A DNA stretch of 64,000 nt. Origin: Metallumcola ferriviriculae. GTDB lineage: Bacteria; Bacillota; JADQBR01. The number at the start of each line of letters is the position of its first letter. The stretch's first letter is position 1. Where the stretch lies: NCBI RefSeq assembly GCF_035573695.1, contig NZ_CP121694.1, positions 1,836,501 to 1,900,500 on the forward strand, in the 5' to 3' direction. The position numbers and the translations under genes are program-made. The notes beneath the pieces were generated by a model. It saw only the letters and a program-made list of their open reading frames with translations, did no database searches and was not told the origin of the DNA. Positions 1 to 8,321 of this stretch are shown here, piece by piece.

Positions 1-164
1 AGTCCGCCGTAGGCATAGGAGACTTGTCAGCGTGCTGGCTTAGTCGTACTTGTGCTCTTGAGTATAAAAAAGACTTTTCAACTTGGTGTTTAAGGCACAA
101 TTGGGAAACCGCTGAAAGAGGCGAGGATTTTCGAATATGTCATAAATGGAGTGAGGTGGCAGCT

Positions 165-1544
165 ATGTCAGCAGAATTTGGTCTAACACATTTCATTGGG
201 ATAGGTGGAGCAGGGATGAGTGCTATTGCTACTGTTTTGCTCCAATCTGGTTGCCCGGTATCCGGTTCTGATTTAAATGATTCACCCGTTGTTTCACGGC
301 TTAGAGAAATGGGTGCTCAAATATTAATCGGTCACAATGCAAGTAATTTGCCTGCTAACGCGGAAAGAGTAGTATTTTCTACGGCTATATCCCTGGAAAA
401 CTCGGAGGTTCAGGCGGCAAAACAGCGTGGGATACCGATCATACATCGGGCGGATATGCTTAGTAAGATGATGAACAAACAGAAAGGCATTGCCATTTCT
501 GGAGCCCATGGGAAAACTACCACCAGTGCAATGATAGGAATGATATTATTGGAAAATGGTCTTGACCCCACGGTGGTTGTCGGGGGGTATGTTACGGCGT
601 TTAACGGTAATTCTCGCCGGGGAAAAGGGGACTATTTAGTAGCAGAGGCCGATGAAAGTGACGGTTCTTTTTTAAAGCTTTATCCTCATGTGGCAATTGT
701 TACCAATGTTGAAGATGACCATATGGACTATTACCAATCTTTAGAAAATATTCAAACTGCCTTTAAGCAATTTGTGAGTAAGGTTCCTGAAGATGGGTTA
801 GTAGTTCTATGTACGGATGACCTGTTTTTAAGAAGGATGGCTAGAGAGGTAAAGGTACCTTTACTAACCTACGGTACTAATGAATATGCTGATTTTACCG
901 CCCGTAACATTGAGGTGAATGGTGGTACAACTGCTGATATCTGGTATGGAGATAGCTGTCTCGGAAAATTAAACCTCGCAGTACCCGGAAGACACAATCT
1001 ACTAAATGCTCTTGCCGGTATTGCCGTAGCTTTTCAATTGGGTCTTTCTTTTGAACAAATAGCAAATTCCTTGAGTAATTTCAAGGGGGTGGGGCGGCGC
1101 TTTCAGACCATTGGCCGGGGAGGCGGTATTTGGGTAGTGGACGATTATGCACATCACCCTACGGAAATAAAAGCTACCGTTAATGCGGCAAAGGATACCG
1201 ATGTGCAAAGAATAATAGCAGTATTTCAACCGCATCGATACACGCGCACCAAGCAGTTATACCGTGAATTTGGGCAGGCTTTTCAACAAGCGGATTTGGT
1301 AATCTTAGATGATGTATATAGTGCGGGAGAAGGGCCCGTAGAAGGAGTGTCCAGTAAGTTAATCTATCAGGAACTAAGCCACCGGCAGCAAGCAGAAATG
1401 GTATCGGGAAAAGAAAACATTGTTTCACTTCTGGAAAAGACTGTTCGCCCGGGTGACCTGATACTTACTCTAGGTGCCGGGGATGTCTGGAAGGTGGCGG
1501 AGATGATAGTAGAGCGCCTGGGAATTAATGGGGGGGCAAAATGA
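165..1544 (+). CDS. murC: UDP-N-acetylmuramate--L-alanine ligase
   Basis: Cytoplasmic Mur ligase that adds L-alanine to UDP-MurNAc, the first amino acid of the peptidoglycan stem peptide, using ATP. The N-terminal nucleotide-binding loop (FIGIGGAGMS, residues 9-18) and the ATP-binding motif GAHGKTTT (about residues 113-120, K117) are both visible, as are the central EADESDGSF segment and the C-terminal QPHRYTRT segment typical of MurC. The open frame extends upstream to position 24, but ATG 165 is preferred because the protein then begins MSAEFGLTHFIGIGG, as family members do, and GAGGTGG lies just upstream. The length of 459 aa is normal. The last four bases overlap the murB start (ATGA), so the two are translationally coupled. 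Positions 1-164 hold no gene I can identify; the end of a preceding gene may lie there. Confidence 0.96.
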   Translation: MSAEFGLTHFIGIGGAGMSAIATVLLQSGCPVSGSDLNDSPVVSRLREMGAQILIGHNASNLPANAERVVFSTAISLENSEVQAAKQRGIPIIHRADMLSKMMNKQKGIAISGAHGKTTTSAMIGMILLENGLDPTVVVGGYVTAFNGNSRRGKGDYLVAEADESDGSFLKLYPHVAIVTNVEDDHMDYYQSLENIQTAFKQFVSKVPEDGLVVLCTDDLFLRRMAREVKVPLLTYGTNEYADFTARNIEVNGGTTADIWYGDSCLGKLNLAVPGRHNLLNALAGIAVAFQLGLSFEQIANSLSNFKGVGRRFQTIGRGGGIWVVDDYAHHPTEIKATVNAAKDTDVQRIIAVFQPHRYTRTKQLYREFGQAFQQADLVILDDVYSAGEGPVEGVSSKLIYQELSHRQQAEMVSGKENIVSLLEKTVRPGDLILTLGAGDVWKVAEMIVERLGINGGAK

Positions 1545-2452
1545 GTGCGGATCTGTTTCGACAATTGAAATTCGGTCTTTCCGGCAAGTGCCTGCAAAAT
1601 GAACCGCTAGCAAAATATACTACTTGGCGGGTTGGAGGGGCCGCAGATTTTTATGCAGAAGCTGAAAATGAAGACGATGTTTTATTCTGTTTGGACTTTG
1701 TAGAAAGGCATCATCTGCCCCTGACCCTGATAGGAAATGGGTCAAATTTACTGGTATTGGACGGCGGTGTTCGCGGGGTAGTGATGCGTCTTGGCGGAGA
1801 ATTTAACAAGGTGTCTATTCAAGGTACTGAAGTTATAGCGGGTGCTGCGACAATCTTACCTAGATTGAGTCGGGAAGCGGCTTCTCATCAGCTCAGCGGT
1901 CTGGAGTTTGCGGTTGGAATACCGGCCAGTTTGGGGGGCGCGGTGGTGATGAATGCGGGTATCCCCGGCAATGCTTTAGAGGATATAATCAAAGCCGTTA
2001 GAGTGATTAACAAAGATGGGCAAAAGACATCTCTTTCTAGGGAAGAATTAGGATTTGGCTATCGGTCTTCTAAGTTATATTCCCCGTATAATATTGTTCT
2101 TCAGGCAACATTACAGCTCAAACGGGGGCGGGGACTTGATATTTGGCAGAAGATGGAACGGTTATTGGAACAACGAAAAGACCGCCAACCGATTAGCAGC
2201 CCAAACGCCGGCAGTGTGTTTAAAAATCCGCCAGACTATACAGCGGGCTATCTTATTGAAAAAGCGGGGTTAAAGGAGGCAGAGTGTGGCGATGCAAAGG
2301 TTTCCTTAAAGCATGCCAATTTTATCGTGAATGAAGGAAAAGCATCGGCACAGGAAATCTTGTCTTTAATTAAAACCATACAAGAGGAGGTTGAACAGAA
2401 ATTTAACATTTGTTTGGAACCGGAAGTCCACGTAATCGGCGATGAGAAATGA
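1541..2452 (+). CDS. murB: UDP-N-acetylenolpyruvoylglucosamine reductase
   Basis: FAD enzyme that reduces UDP-GlcNAc-enolpyruvate to UDP-MurNAc with NADPH, the second committed step of peptidoglycan precursor synthesis. The N-terminal FAD-binding (PCMH-type) part shows TTWRVGGAAD and GNGSNLLV; the substrate domain shows GFGYRSSKLY and SPNAGSVFKNP, the latter containing the conserved serine that protonates the intermediate. The length of 303 aa matches the short (type II) MurB of Firmicutes. The start ATG overlaps the murC stop by four bases. It lies between murC and murA, so consecutive precursor steps sit in one operon. Confidence 0.96.
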   Translation: MSADLFRQLKFGLSGKCLQNEPLAKYTTWRVGGAADFYAEAENEDDVLFCLDFVERHHLPLTLIGNGSNLLVLDGGVRGVVMRLGGEFNKVSIQGTEVIAGAATILPRLSREAASHQLSGLEFAVGIPASLGGAVVMNAGIPGNALEDIIKAVRVINKDGQKTSLSREELGFGYRSSKLYSPYNIVLQATLQLKRGRGLDIWQKMERLLEQRKDRQPISSPNAGSVFKNPPDYTAGYLIEKAGLKEAECGDAKVSLKHANFIVNEGKASAQEILSLIKTIQEEVEQKFNICLEPEVHVIGDEK

Positions 2453-2473
2453 CGCAGCGGGAGGTGGAGCTTC

Positions 2474-3739
2474 ATGGAGAAGTTAATTATCATGGGGGGA
2501 ACAAAGCTTAAGGGAACTGTGAAAGTAAGCGGTTCGAAGAATGCAGTTTTGCCGATTATGGCTGCATCGCTATTATGTGATGGTCAGACTGTAATACACA
2601 ATGTCCCTAGGTTAAGGGATGTACTGGTTATGGAACAAGTATTACAATTTCTCGGTGCTAAGACGAGCAAAGAGGGTTCCGCGTTAACAATAGATACCCG
2701 GGGCGTAAACCCTCAAAGAATTACTGAAGTTTTAATGAGAAAGCTGCGCGCCTCAAATCTAGTTATGGGCCCATTAATTGCTCGCTATGGCGAAGTGCAG
2801 GCGGCCTATCCGGGAGGATGTGCCATAGGATCACGGCCGATGGATTTGCATACCAAGGGTTTTCAGAATTTAGGCGTACAGGTATCAGAAAAGTTTGGCT
2901 ATATTTACGCCAAGGGGAATAAATTGGCCGGTGCCGATATTCACCTAGATGTTCCCAGCGTTGGCGCCACTGAGAACATAATGATGGCTGCCAGTTTGAT
3001 ACATGGTGAAACTATATTGCATAACGCGGCTAGAGAACCGGAGATTGTGGATCTTCAGAACTTTTTGAATTTGATGGGGGCAAAGGTTACCGGTGCGGGT
3101 ATGGATGTTATTCGCATTCTAGGGGTAAACAGATTAAGGCCTGTTGAACATGAAGTAATTCCTGATAGAATAGAAGCTGGCACCCATATGTTGGCAGCAG
3201 CGGTTACCGGCGGTAAGATGAAACTAATTGATGTTATTCCTGAACACGTAGAGCCAGTCATCGCTAAATTGAGGGAGGCGGGTATTGAAGTACAGGAAAA
3301 GGATAACAGTATTGAAATCATATCAAGGCAAAGGCCGGGTCCAATTGACATCAAGACTATGCCTTACCCGGGATTTCCCACTGATATGCAGCCGCAGATG
3401 ATGGTGCTGATGAGTATCTCCCAAGGAACAGGTATTGTGTCCGAAAGCATTTTCGAAAATCGCTTCAGGCATGTAGACGAATTGAGACGAATGGGGGCGC
3501 ACATAAAATTAGAAGGAAACCTCGGCATTATTAAGGGGGTACCGAAGCTCAGTGGCGCTTTGGTGGAGGCGCCGGATCTGCGAGCAGGGGCAGCATTGGT
3601 GCTGGCGGGAATGGCTGCTAATGATATCACTGTTGTTGAAAATGTACATCATATCGACCGGGGTTATGAAAATTTAGAACAAAAATATACGGATTTAGGC
3701 GCACGAATAGTTCGCGTCAACAATGGGTTTCGCAGCTGA
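2474..3739 (+). CDS. murA: UDP-N-acetylglucosamine 1-carboxyvinyltransferase
   Basis: Transfers enolpyruvate from PEP to UDP-GlcNAc, the first committed step of peptidoglycan synthesis and the target of fosfomycin. The N-terminus shows the family pattern KVSGSKNAVLPIMAA; the catalytic cysteine is C116 in the loop YPGGCAIGSRPMDLH, so the enzyme should be fosfomycin-sensitive. Length is 421 aa, full size. The last 50 bases of the gene lie inside the 410-bp sequence duplicated by the downstream insertion sequence, but the original copy is complete. The stop codon TGA (3737-3739) sits at the end of the left arm of a terminator hairpin. A GGAGG precedes ATG 2474. Confidence 0.96.
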   Translation: MEKLIIMGGTKLKGTVKVSGSKNAVLPIMAASLLCDGQTVIHNVPRLRDVLVMEQVLQFLGAKTSKEGSALTIDTRGVNPQRITEVLMRKLRASNLVMGPLIARYGEVQAAYPGGCAIGSRPMDLHTKGFQNLGVQVSEKFGYIYAKGNKLAGADIHLDVPSVGATENIMMAASLIHGETILHNAAREPEIVDLQNFLNLMGAKVTGAGMDVIRILGVNRLRPVEHEVIPDRIEAGTHMLAAAVTGGKMKLIDVIPEHVEPVIAKLREAGIEVQEKDNSIEIISRQRPGPIDIKTMPYPGFPTDMQPQMMVLMSISQGTGIVSESIFENRFRHVDELRRMGAHIKLEGNLGIIKGVPKLSGALVEAPDLRAGAALVLAGMAANDITVVENVHHIDRGYENLEQKYTDLGARIVRVNNGFRS

Positions 3740-3758
3740 CAGAGGAGCTGCTTTTTTT
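3732..3758 (+). terminator. Rho-independent terminator overlapping the murA stop codon
   Basis: GCAGCT (3732-3737) pairs with AGCTGC (3746-3751) and is followed by seven T. The murA stop codon lies across the end of the left arm. An identical copy lies at 6055-6081 in the duplicated segment. Confidence 0.7.
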
Positions 3759-3767
3759 AATGTTTTT

Positions 3768-3797
3768 TTGGACAGGTTTTACCAGCGCTGGTATAAT
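3768..3797 (+). promoter_or_regulatory. Sigma-A type promoter for ftsQ (upstream copy)
   Basis: TTGGAC (3768-3773), an 18-bp spacer and TATAAT (3792-3797), 18 bp before the ftsQ start. With the terminator just upstream, ftsQ appears to have its own transcription start rather than depending on murA readthrough. The identical promoter at 6091-6120 serves the intact gene. Confidence 0.65.
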
Positions 3798-3815
3798 AAA
3801 ACTGGAGGGGTGAAT

Positions 3816-4109
3816 ATGACAAGGGTTGTAACTAGAAAAGAAAATGAAAGCCATAAGCGGTCGAAACTGCTCCAGGCATTACTGTTTGTCATGTTGCTAT
3901 TGGTGGCAGTTTATTTTTTTCTTAATTCAGCGTTTTTTACAGTAGATCAAATAATAGTAAACGGCATTGACCAAATGGCACCGCAAACGGTGCTTGATTT
4001 ATCCGGCATTACCAAAGGAATGAATCCCTTTAAAATAGACATCAACCAGGTTGAAAAGAAGATAGAATTAAGTGCTATGGTGGCCAAGGTTGAGGTCAGA
4101 TTGATGTAA
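3816..4109 (+). pseudogene. Truncated 5' copy of ftsQ created by the IS insertion
   Basis: The first 94 codons match the intact ftsQ at 6139-6888 exactly; the frame then enters the insertion sequence and ends after three further codons (reading R-L-M-stop), giving 97 aa. The fragment retains the cytoplasmic tail, the single membrane segment (about residues 20-42) and most of the POTRA domain, but lacks the beta domain that contacts FtsL/FtsB. Promoter and ribosome site are intact, so a membrane-anchored FtsQ fragment may be made. The open frame begins earlier, at 3723, but ATG 3816 follows GGAGGGG at a good distance. Confidence 0.9.
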
Positions 4110-6012
4110 AAAGTGCGTACTTTTTTTATTTTTTTGTGTCTTTAAAAATTGTTTTCATATTTTGTGTAGAAACAATCTGATAATCAGTTCGGAATCCAAA
4201 AGCTTCATGTAAGGCATCGGTAAAATTAGTTCTAGTGTAGGTTGGAACATAGCCCTCGCCTTTAATTTCAAAGAATTCCATATCCCTTAGCCCAGAGACA
4301 ATCTCACTACAGGTGAATTCCTCGTTAAGTCGCTTTTCAAGTAGCCTATAAATAATTAACGATATAAAGCATGTGATGAAATGTGCTTCAATTCTGTCGT
4401 CTTTTTTTAAGAATACAGGTCTTGCTTTGAATTCACTTTTCATAATCCTAAAACATTCCTCAATCTCCCATCTCCTATGATTTACCTTAATGATTTCAGA
4501 TACATCATCCTCAAGGTTTGTACAAACACCATAAAAACCATCAAAGGCTTCCTCTTTCTCGATGAGAGTAGAATCAATGCTGTAGATCTCTTTTTCTGCG
4601 ACTTCTCCATCAGGAGTACAGCTTGTTTTGTTAATAAACCTTTTGTAATCGTTAGCATTGCATTTCTTGATTTTTGTCGGATTGTTTTCTATTAACTTTT
4701 GAGCCCTTTCTATTTGGGAATTGCGGATTTTACGCTGGTAATCCCGGTATTTGATTGAATAGGTTACAATAAGCCGTTGTTCAAAGTCGTTTTCTTTAAT
4801 CCAACGCTCCTTGTAAAATACTTTTGATATGATTTTTGCTTTTTCTTCAGGAGTAGCTTTATCCATCATTTCATCAAGCTTAGAAATGTCATAGGTTTTA
4901 TCACTACCCGAAAGTTTCCAGCCTTCAGCATCAAGAGCCCATTTTTTTAGGTGCGCTTTTAATTTTTTTATTGACTGTGTTGTAATAAAAGCTCGACCAT
5001 CTTTGTCGTTAAACTTTCGATTATCTTCAGAAGCCAGCCCTGCATCAGTGCAGACGATGAATTTAGAAAGCTCAAAATCAGAAATAATTTTCTTTTCCAA
5101 TGGCTTTAACGTGAGCTGCTCATTCATATTTCCTCTGTTGATGCTGAAAGCAAGCGGAATACCGTCTCCGTCCATAAAAAGGCCCATTTGAACTATTGGA
5201 TTTGGCTTGTGGTCTTTTGATGGACCATATTGTTTATTGCCATCTTCCTGTTCAATTTCGAAAAAGTAATTGGTGCAATCATAGTAAAGAACGCCGGTAT
5301 TTCTTTTAGAAACCTTCAAGCTGTTTTCGTACAAGGAAGACTGGATAAAACCTGTTTCCTTAGCGAGAACTTCGAGGGCTCTGTATATTTGATGTAAATC
5401 AAAATTAGGTTGCTCTATAAGTTTTTTAGAAAGCTCATATGTAGCAAGTTTTGAGGAAGGGAAGATCACTCTACCATAAATCAATCTTGATAGAATGGAA
5501 TTCAAGTCAAAATCAAATTTATACTTTTGGGAAATATCCTTACAAATTTTATCCAGCTTAAGCTCATGATATATTTTTTGAAGGAATAGGTACCCACCGT
5601 TAAAAGAACGTTTTTCACCTTTATCAATAAGCTTTGACTGTTTAAACGGTACAAGTATTTCCCGTGTTTGTTCCTTTTCTTTTTCATTAAGCTTTTTAAT
5701 ATATTCTTTAGCCCATTTATATGGATCTGCCCCATTAAGTTTTTCACGGAGTTCAATTTCTGTTCCGAGCTTTTCAACGATCTTAGAGGAATTTGATTGA
5801 GTTTTACTGTTGTAAACGGATTTTATTACATATAGTGAAGCTGCATTTTTGGATTTGGTCACCTTAAGTCTCATTTATTAACATCGCCTCCTTACCCTTA
5901 TATTATAACACAGTGCGATAAAGTGCGATATACTTAAATGATAAATTTGACAAAAAAATAAGCCTATATCAAGGCTTTCGAGGATTTTTTCTCTATTTAA
6001 CTGTCAAAGATC
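4100..6012 (-). mobile_element. IS1634-family insertion sequence in ftsQ
   Basis: About 1.9 kb bounded by the two 410-bp repeats, with a single transposase gene on the minus strand that fills nearly all of it. The limits are defined by where the direct repeats stop (after 4099 and before 6013). I see no convincing terminal inverted repeat at these limits, so the exact ends could differ by a few bases. A weak hairpin AAAAAGT-GCGT-ACTTTTT at 4108-4125 may stop transcription entering from ftsQ or leaving the transposase. The element has a lower GC content than its surroundings, consistent with an outside origin. Confidence 0.9.
4126..5874 (-). CDS. IS1634-family (IS4 superfamily) transposase
   Basis: DDE transposase of 582 aa, within the family's usual range. 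The first catalytic aspartate is in LYYDCTNYFFE, the second in FIVCTDAGLAS, and the glutamate is in the signature HRRWEIEECFRIMKS, equivalent to the Y-R-E-K box of IS4-type enzymes. The N-terminus (RLKVTKSKNAASLYVIKS) is typical of the IS1634 group. AAGGAGG lies 13 bp before the start ATG at 5874. No frameshift or internal stop is present, so the enzyme is probably active, in keeping with the perfect identity of the flanking repeats. Rich in Lys, Asn and Ile codons compared with neighbouring genes. Confidence 0.95.
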   Translation of the reverse strand: MRLKVTKSKNAASLYVIKSVYNSKTQSNSSKIVEKLGTEIELREKLNGADPYKWAKEYIKKLNEKEKEQTREILVPFKQSKLIDKGEKRSFNGGYLFLQKIYHELKLDKICKDISQKYKFDFDLNSILSRLIYGRVIFPSSKLATYELSKKLIEQPNFDLHQIYRALEVLAKETGFIQSSLYENSLKVSKRNTGVLYYDCTNYFFEIEQEDGNKQYGPSKDHKPNPIVQMGLFMDGDGIPLAFSINRGNMNEQLTLKPLEKKIISDFELSKFIVCTDAGLASEDNRKFNDKDGRAFITTQSIKKLKAHLKKWALDAEGWKLSGSDKTYDISKLDEMMDKATPEEKAKIISKVFYKERWIKENDFEQRLIVTYSIKYRDYQRKIRNSQIERAQKLIENNPTKIKKCNANDYKRFINKTSCTPDGEVAEKEIYSIDSTLIEKEEAFDGFYGVCTNLEDDVSEIIKVNHRRWEIEECFRIMKSEFKARPVFLKKDDRIEAHFITCFISLIIYRLLEKRLNEEFTCSEIVSGLRDMEFFEIKGEGYVPTYTRTNFTDALHEAFGFRTDYQIVSTQNMKTIFKDTKK

Positions 6013-6054
6013 CGGATTTAGGCGCACGAATAGTTCGCGTCAACAATGGGTTTC

Positions 6055-6081
6055 GCAGCTGACAGAGGAGCTGCTTTTTTT
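6055..6081 (+). terminator. Duplicated murA terminator
   Basis: Copy of the hairpin at 3732-3758 (GCAGCT/AGCTGC then T7). It now separates the insertion sequence from the intact ftsQ and should shield ftsQ from transcription leaving the element on the + strand. Confidence 0.6.
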
Positions 6082-6090
6082 AATGTTTTT

Positions 6091-6120
6091 TTGGACAGGT
6101 TTTACCAGCGCTGGTATAAT
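6091..6120 (+). promoter_or_regulatory. Sigma-A type promoter of intact ftsQ (duplicated copy)
   Basis: TTGGAC (6091-6096), 18-bp spacer, TATAAT (6115-6120). Because it was carried in the target duplication, the downstream ftsQ keeps its native promoter despite the insertion. Confidence 0.65.
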
Positions 6121-6138
6121 AAAACTGGAGGGGTGAAT

Positions 6139-6888
6139 ATGACAAGGGTTGTAACTAGAAAAGAAAATGAAAGCCATAAGCGGTCGAAACTGCTCCAGGC
6201 ATTACTGTTTGTCATGTTGCTATTGGTGGCAGTTTATTTTTTTCTTAATTCAGCGTTTTTTACAGTAGATCAAATAATAGTAAACGGCATTGACCAAATG
6301 GCACCGCAAACGGTGCTTGATTTATCCGGCATTACCAAAGGAATGAATCCCTTTAAAATAGACATCAACCAGGTTGAAAAGAAGATAGAATTAAGTGCTA
6401 TGGTGGCCAAGGTTGAGGTCAGGGTGAAATTTCCGGACAGCGTGACCATTAATGTTAAGGAGAGGAAACCTGCAGCGTTATTAAGTTCACGTGGTGGTTT
6501 CATGCTGTTGGATAATGAAGGTTATTACATAAGTCTTGCAGAGAAAATTACTGATTATTCTTTTCCCTTGATAAGTGGTGTTGAGGTACCGCCTTCATTG
6601 GCGCCGGGTGAAAAATTATCAGGGAAGGGAGTGTCCGAGGCATTGGCGGTTGTGGGCAGTTTAGCCGGGGATGACAATGCTTTATTTTCAGAAATTGTTG
6701 TCACATCTGGGTATTCCATAATTATGTACACAATAGATGGAGTCAAAGTAGTAATGGGGGAGGGTTCAGATGTGGGAAGGAAACTGCAATGGTTCAAGCA
6801 GATTCGCCAACAAGCAATAAATGACGGTAAAACTTTAAAGTATGTGGATGTTAGTTTTCAAGGTAACCCTGTGGTGAAATATAACTGA
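6139..6888 (+). CDS. ftsQ: Cell division protein FtsQ/DivIB, intact copy
   Basis: Single-pass membrane protein of the divisome that bridges early and late division proteins through FtsL and FtsB/DivIC. It has a basic cytoplasmic tail (TRVVTRKENESHKRSK), one membrane segment (LLQALLFVMLLLVAVYFFL, about residues 21-40), a POTRA domain beginning FTVDQIIVNGI, and a beta domain with the family pattern VTINVKERKPAALL. The length of 249 aa is normal. The start ATG 6139 follows GGAGGGG; the frame is open from 6046 but that part derives from the murA tail and promoter. The gene is whole only because the insertion duplicated its first 94 codons together with the promoter. Confidence 0.93.
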   Translation: MTRVVTRKENESHKRSKLLQALLFVMLLLVAVYFFLNSAFFTVDQIIVNGIDQMAPQTVLDLSGITKGMNPFKIDINQVEKKIELSAMVAKVEVRVKFPDSVTINVKERKPAALLSSRGGFMLLDNEGYYISLAEKITDYSFPLISGVEVPPSLAPGEKLSGKGVSEALAVVGSLAGDDNALFSEIVVTSGYSIIMYTIDGVKVVMGEGSDVGRKLQWFKQIRQQAINDGKTLKYVDVSFQGNPVVKYN

Positions 6889-7059
6889 GACTGAAAGAAT
6901 AAGCATCCAAAACTGCTTACAAAATTGGAGAATATACGTGAAAAAATGCTTAAAAAAAAGCGATTTAAAAAAAGGAAATCCTTGGAGTCTTGTTGAATTC
7001 CATGAGGTGTAAGAATTATCCACTGAAAGAAACGGACGTCCCGTCTGGAGGTGCGTTAC

Positions 7060-8298
7060 TTGGCTCGGGAGAACGTGGTGGTAGGCCTTGATATAGGAAC
7101 ATCAAAAGTGGTAATAACGGTCAGTGAAGTTGATGAGTATGGAAAAATTAATTTAGTGGGTATGGGAGAAACAAAGGCCACCGGCTTGCGAAAAGGTACT
7201 ATCGTGGATATTGACAGTACTGTGCGCGACATAAGAAAAGCCGTGGAGACAGCTGAACGAATGAGTGGTGTTCAGATTTCCGGCGTATGTGTTGGTATTG
7301 GTGGTCAGCATATCAAGTCTCTTAACAGTAAAGGTGTCATAGCCATATCAAATCCGGACAGGGAAGTTTCCGTAGAGGATGTGGACAGGGTACTTCAAGC
7401 GGCTAAAGTGGTCACATTACCTTCGGACCAACGGATAATTCACTGTCTAGCCCGGCAGTATATTGTCGATGGTAATGATGGGATAGTTGACCCGGTGGGT
7501 ATGTCTGGTGAACGGCTAGAGGTAGAAACCCAAATTGTTACCGGAATTGCCACCGCTATTCAAAATATCCTTAAAAGTGTAACAAGGGCAGGTTTACAAG
7601 TGGTGGACTTGGTACTAAACCCGTTGGCTTCCGCTCATGCTGTTTTGATGCCCGCTGAAAAGGATTTAGGCTGTGTGTTAGTGGATATTGGTGGCGGAAC
7701 TACCGAAATGGCTATTTTTGAACAAGGAAGCCTATGGTGGTCTGGTATTATTCCAGTGGGCGGTGACCATGTAACAAGTGATTTAGCTGTGGGGTTACGG
7801 GCACCAATTGACGTGGCAGAGAAGGTAAAGATTGAACACGGGTGCGTGTTGACCCAGCTTATGCCTGATGATGAATATATTGCAGTAACTAGTGTGGGTA
7901 GCATAGAAACTCGGCAGGTATCCAAGAAGTTTTTGGCATCAATAATAGAACCAAGAATAACTGAAATTTTGACAATGGTAAAAGACAAGCTCAATCGCTC
8001 AGGTTATCAGGGAATGCTGCCCGGCGGTATGATCATTACAGGCGGTGTAGCTGGGCTTGAGGGATTGGTGCAGCTTGCTGCTGAAGAACTGGATTTACCT
8101 GTTCGTATTGGTAGCCCAGAAGGTGTAGGGGGGCTTTCTGATATAGCAAGCAGCCCAACCTATGCTACTGCTATTGGATTGGTGAAATACGGAGCTTATA
8201 GGCTTGCCTATGTTGATGCCGCTGCAGGGGATGAAGAATTTTTCAGCGGTTTATGGGGCAAGTTTTCAGCTTGGTTTAAAGAATTTTTTGGATTTTAG
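7060..8298 (+). CDS. ftsA: Cell division protein FtsA
   Basis: Actin-like ATPase that tethers FtsZ filaments to the membrane. The N-terminal nucleotide-binding signature is VVGLDIGTSKVVITVSE; further actin-fold motifs are VLVDIGGGTTEMAIF and GMIITGGVAGLEGL. The C-terminus (GLWGKFSAWFKEFFGF) is the expected amphipathic membrane helix. The frame is open from GTG 7051, but that codon touches the GGAGGTG ribosome site; TTG 7060 lies 6 bp beyond it and gives the common N-terminus ARENVVVGLDIG, so TTG is preferred (412 aa). Positions 6889-7059 hold no other gene I can support. Confidence 0.95.
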   Translation: MARENVVVGLDIGTSKVVITVSEVDEYGKINLVGMGETKATGLRKGTIVDIDSTVRDIRKAVETAERMSGVQISGVCVGIGGQHIKSLNSKGVIAISNPDREVSVEDVDRVLQAAKVVTLPSDQRIIHCLARQYIVDGNDGIVDPVGMSGERLEVETQIVTGIATAIQNILKSVTRAGLQVVDLVLNPLASAHAVLMPAEKDLGCVLVDIGGGTTEMAIFEQGSLWWSGIIPVGGDHVTSDLAVGLRAPIDVAEKVKIEHGCVLTQLMPDDEYIAVTSVGSIETRQVSKKFLASIIEPRITEILTMVKDKLNRSGYQGMLPGGMIITGGVAGLEGLVQLAAEELDLPVRIGSPEGVGGLSDIASSPTYATAIGLVKYGAYRLAYVDAAAGDEEFFSGLWGKFSAWFKEFFGF

Positions 8299-8321
8299 GC
8301 GACTGAGAAGGAGGTTCTGCC

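Larger units (their letters stand above)
3690..4099. repeat. 410-bp direct repeat, left copy
   Basis: Positions 3690-4099 reappear at 6013-6422 with a constant offset of 2323 and no mismatch that I can find. The copy holds the last 50 bp of murA, the terminator, the ftsQ promoter and RBS, and the first 94 codons of ftsQ. It abuts the left end of the insertion sequence. Long, variable target duplications are a documented property of IS1634 (first described in Mycoplasma mycoides), so this is read as the target-site duplication. Confidence 0.92.
6013..6422. repeat. 410-bp direct repeat, right copy
   Basis: Exact copy of 3690-4099. Here the ftsQ reading frame continues past the end of the repeat (6423 onward) into the rest of the gene, so this copy supplies the 5' end and promoter of the intact ftsQ. 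The murA tail at its left edge is only a 50-bp remnant. Confidence 0.92.

Noticed and set aside
3723-4109. 128-aa ORF starting at 3723
   Set aside because: The first 31 codons lie in the murA end, terminator and promoter; the real start is ATG 3816 after GGAGGGG.
4477-5191. Short + strand ORFs inside the transposase
   Set aside because: Antisense shadows of the minus-strand transposase with no ribosome sites.
6939-6998. 18-codon lysine-rich ORF between ftsQ and ftsA
   Set aside because: Poly-A/lysine composition, poor ribosome spacing and no sign of a conserved product.
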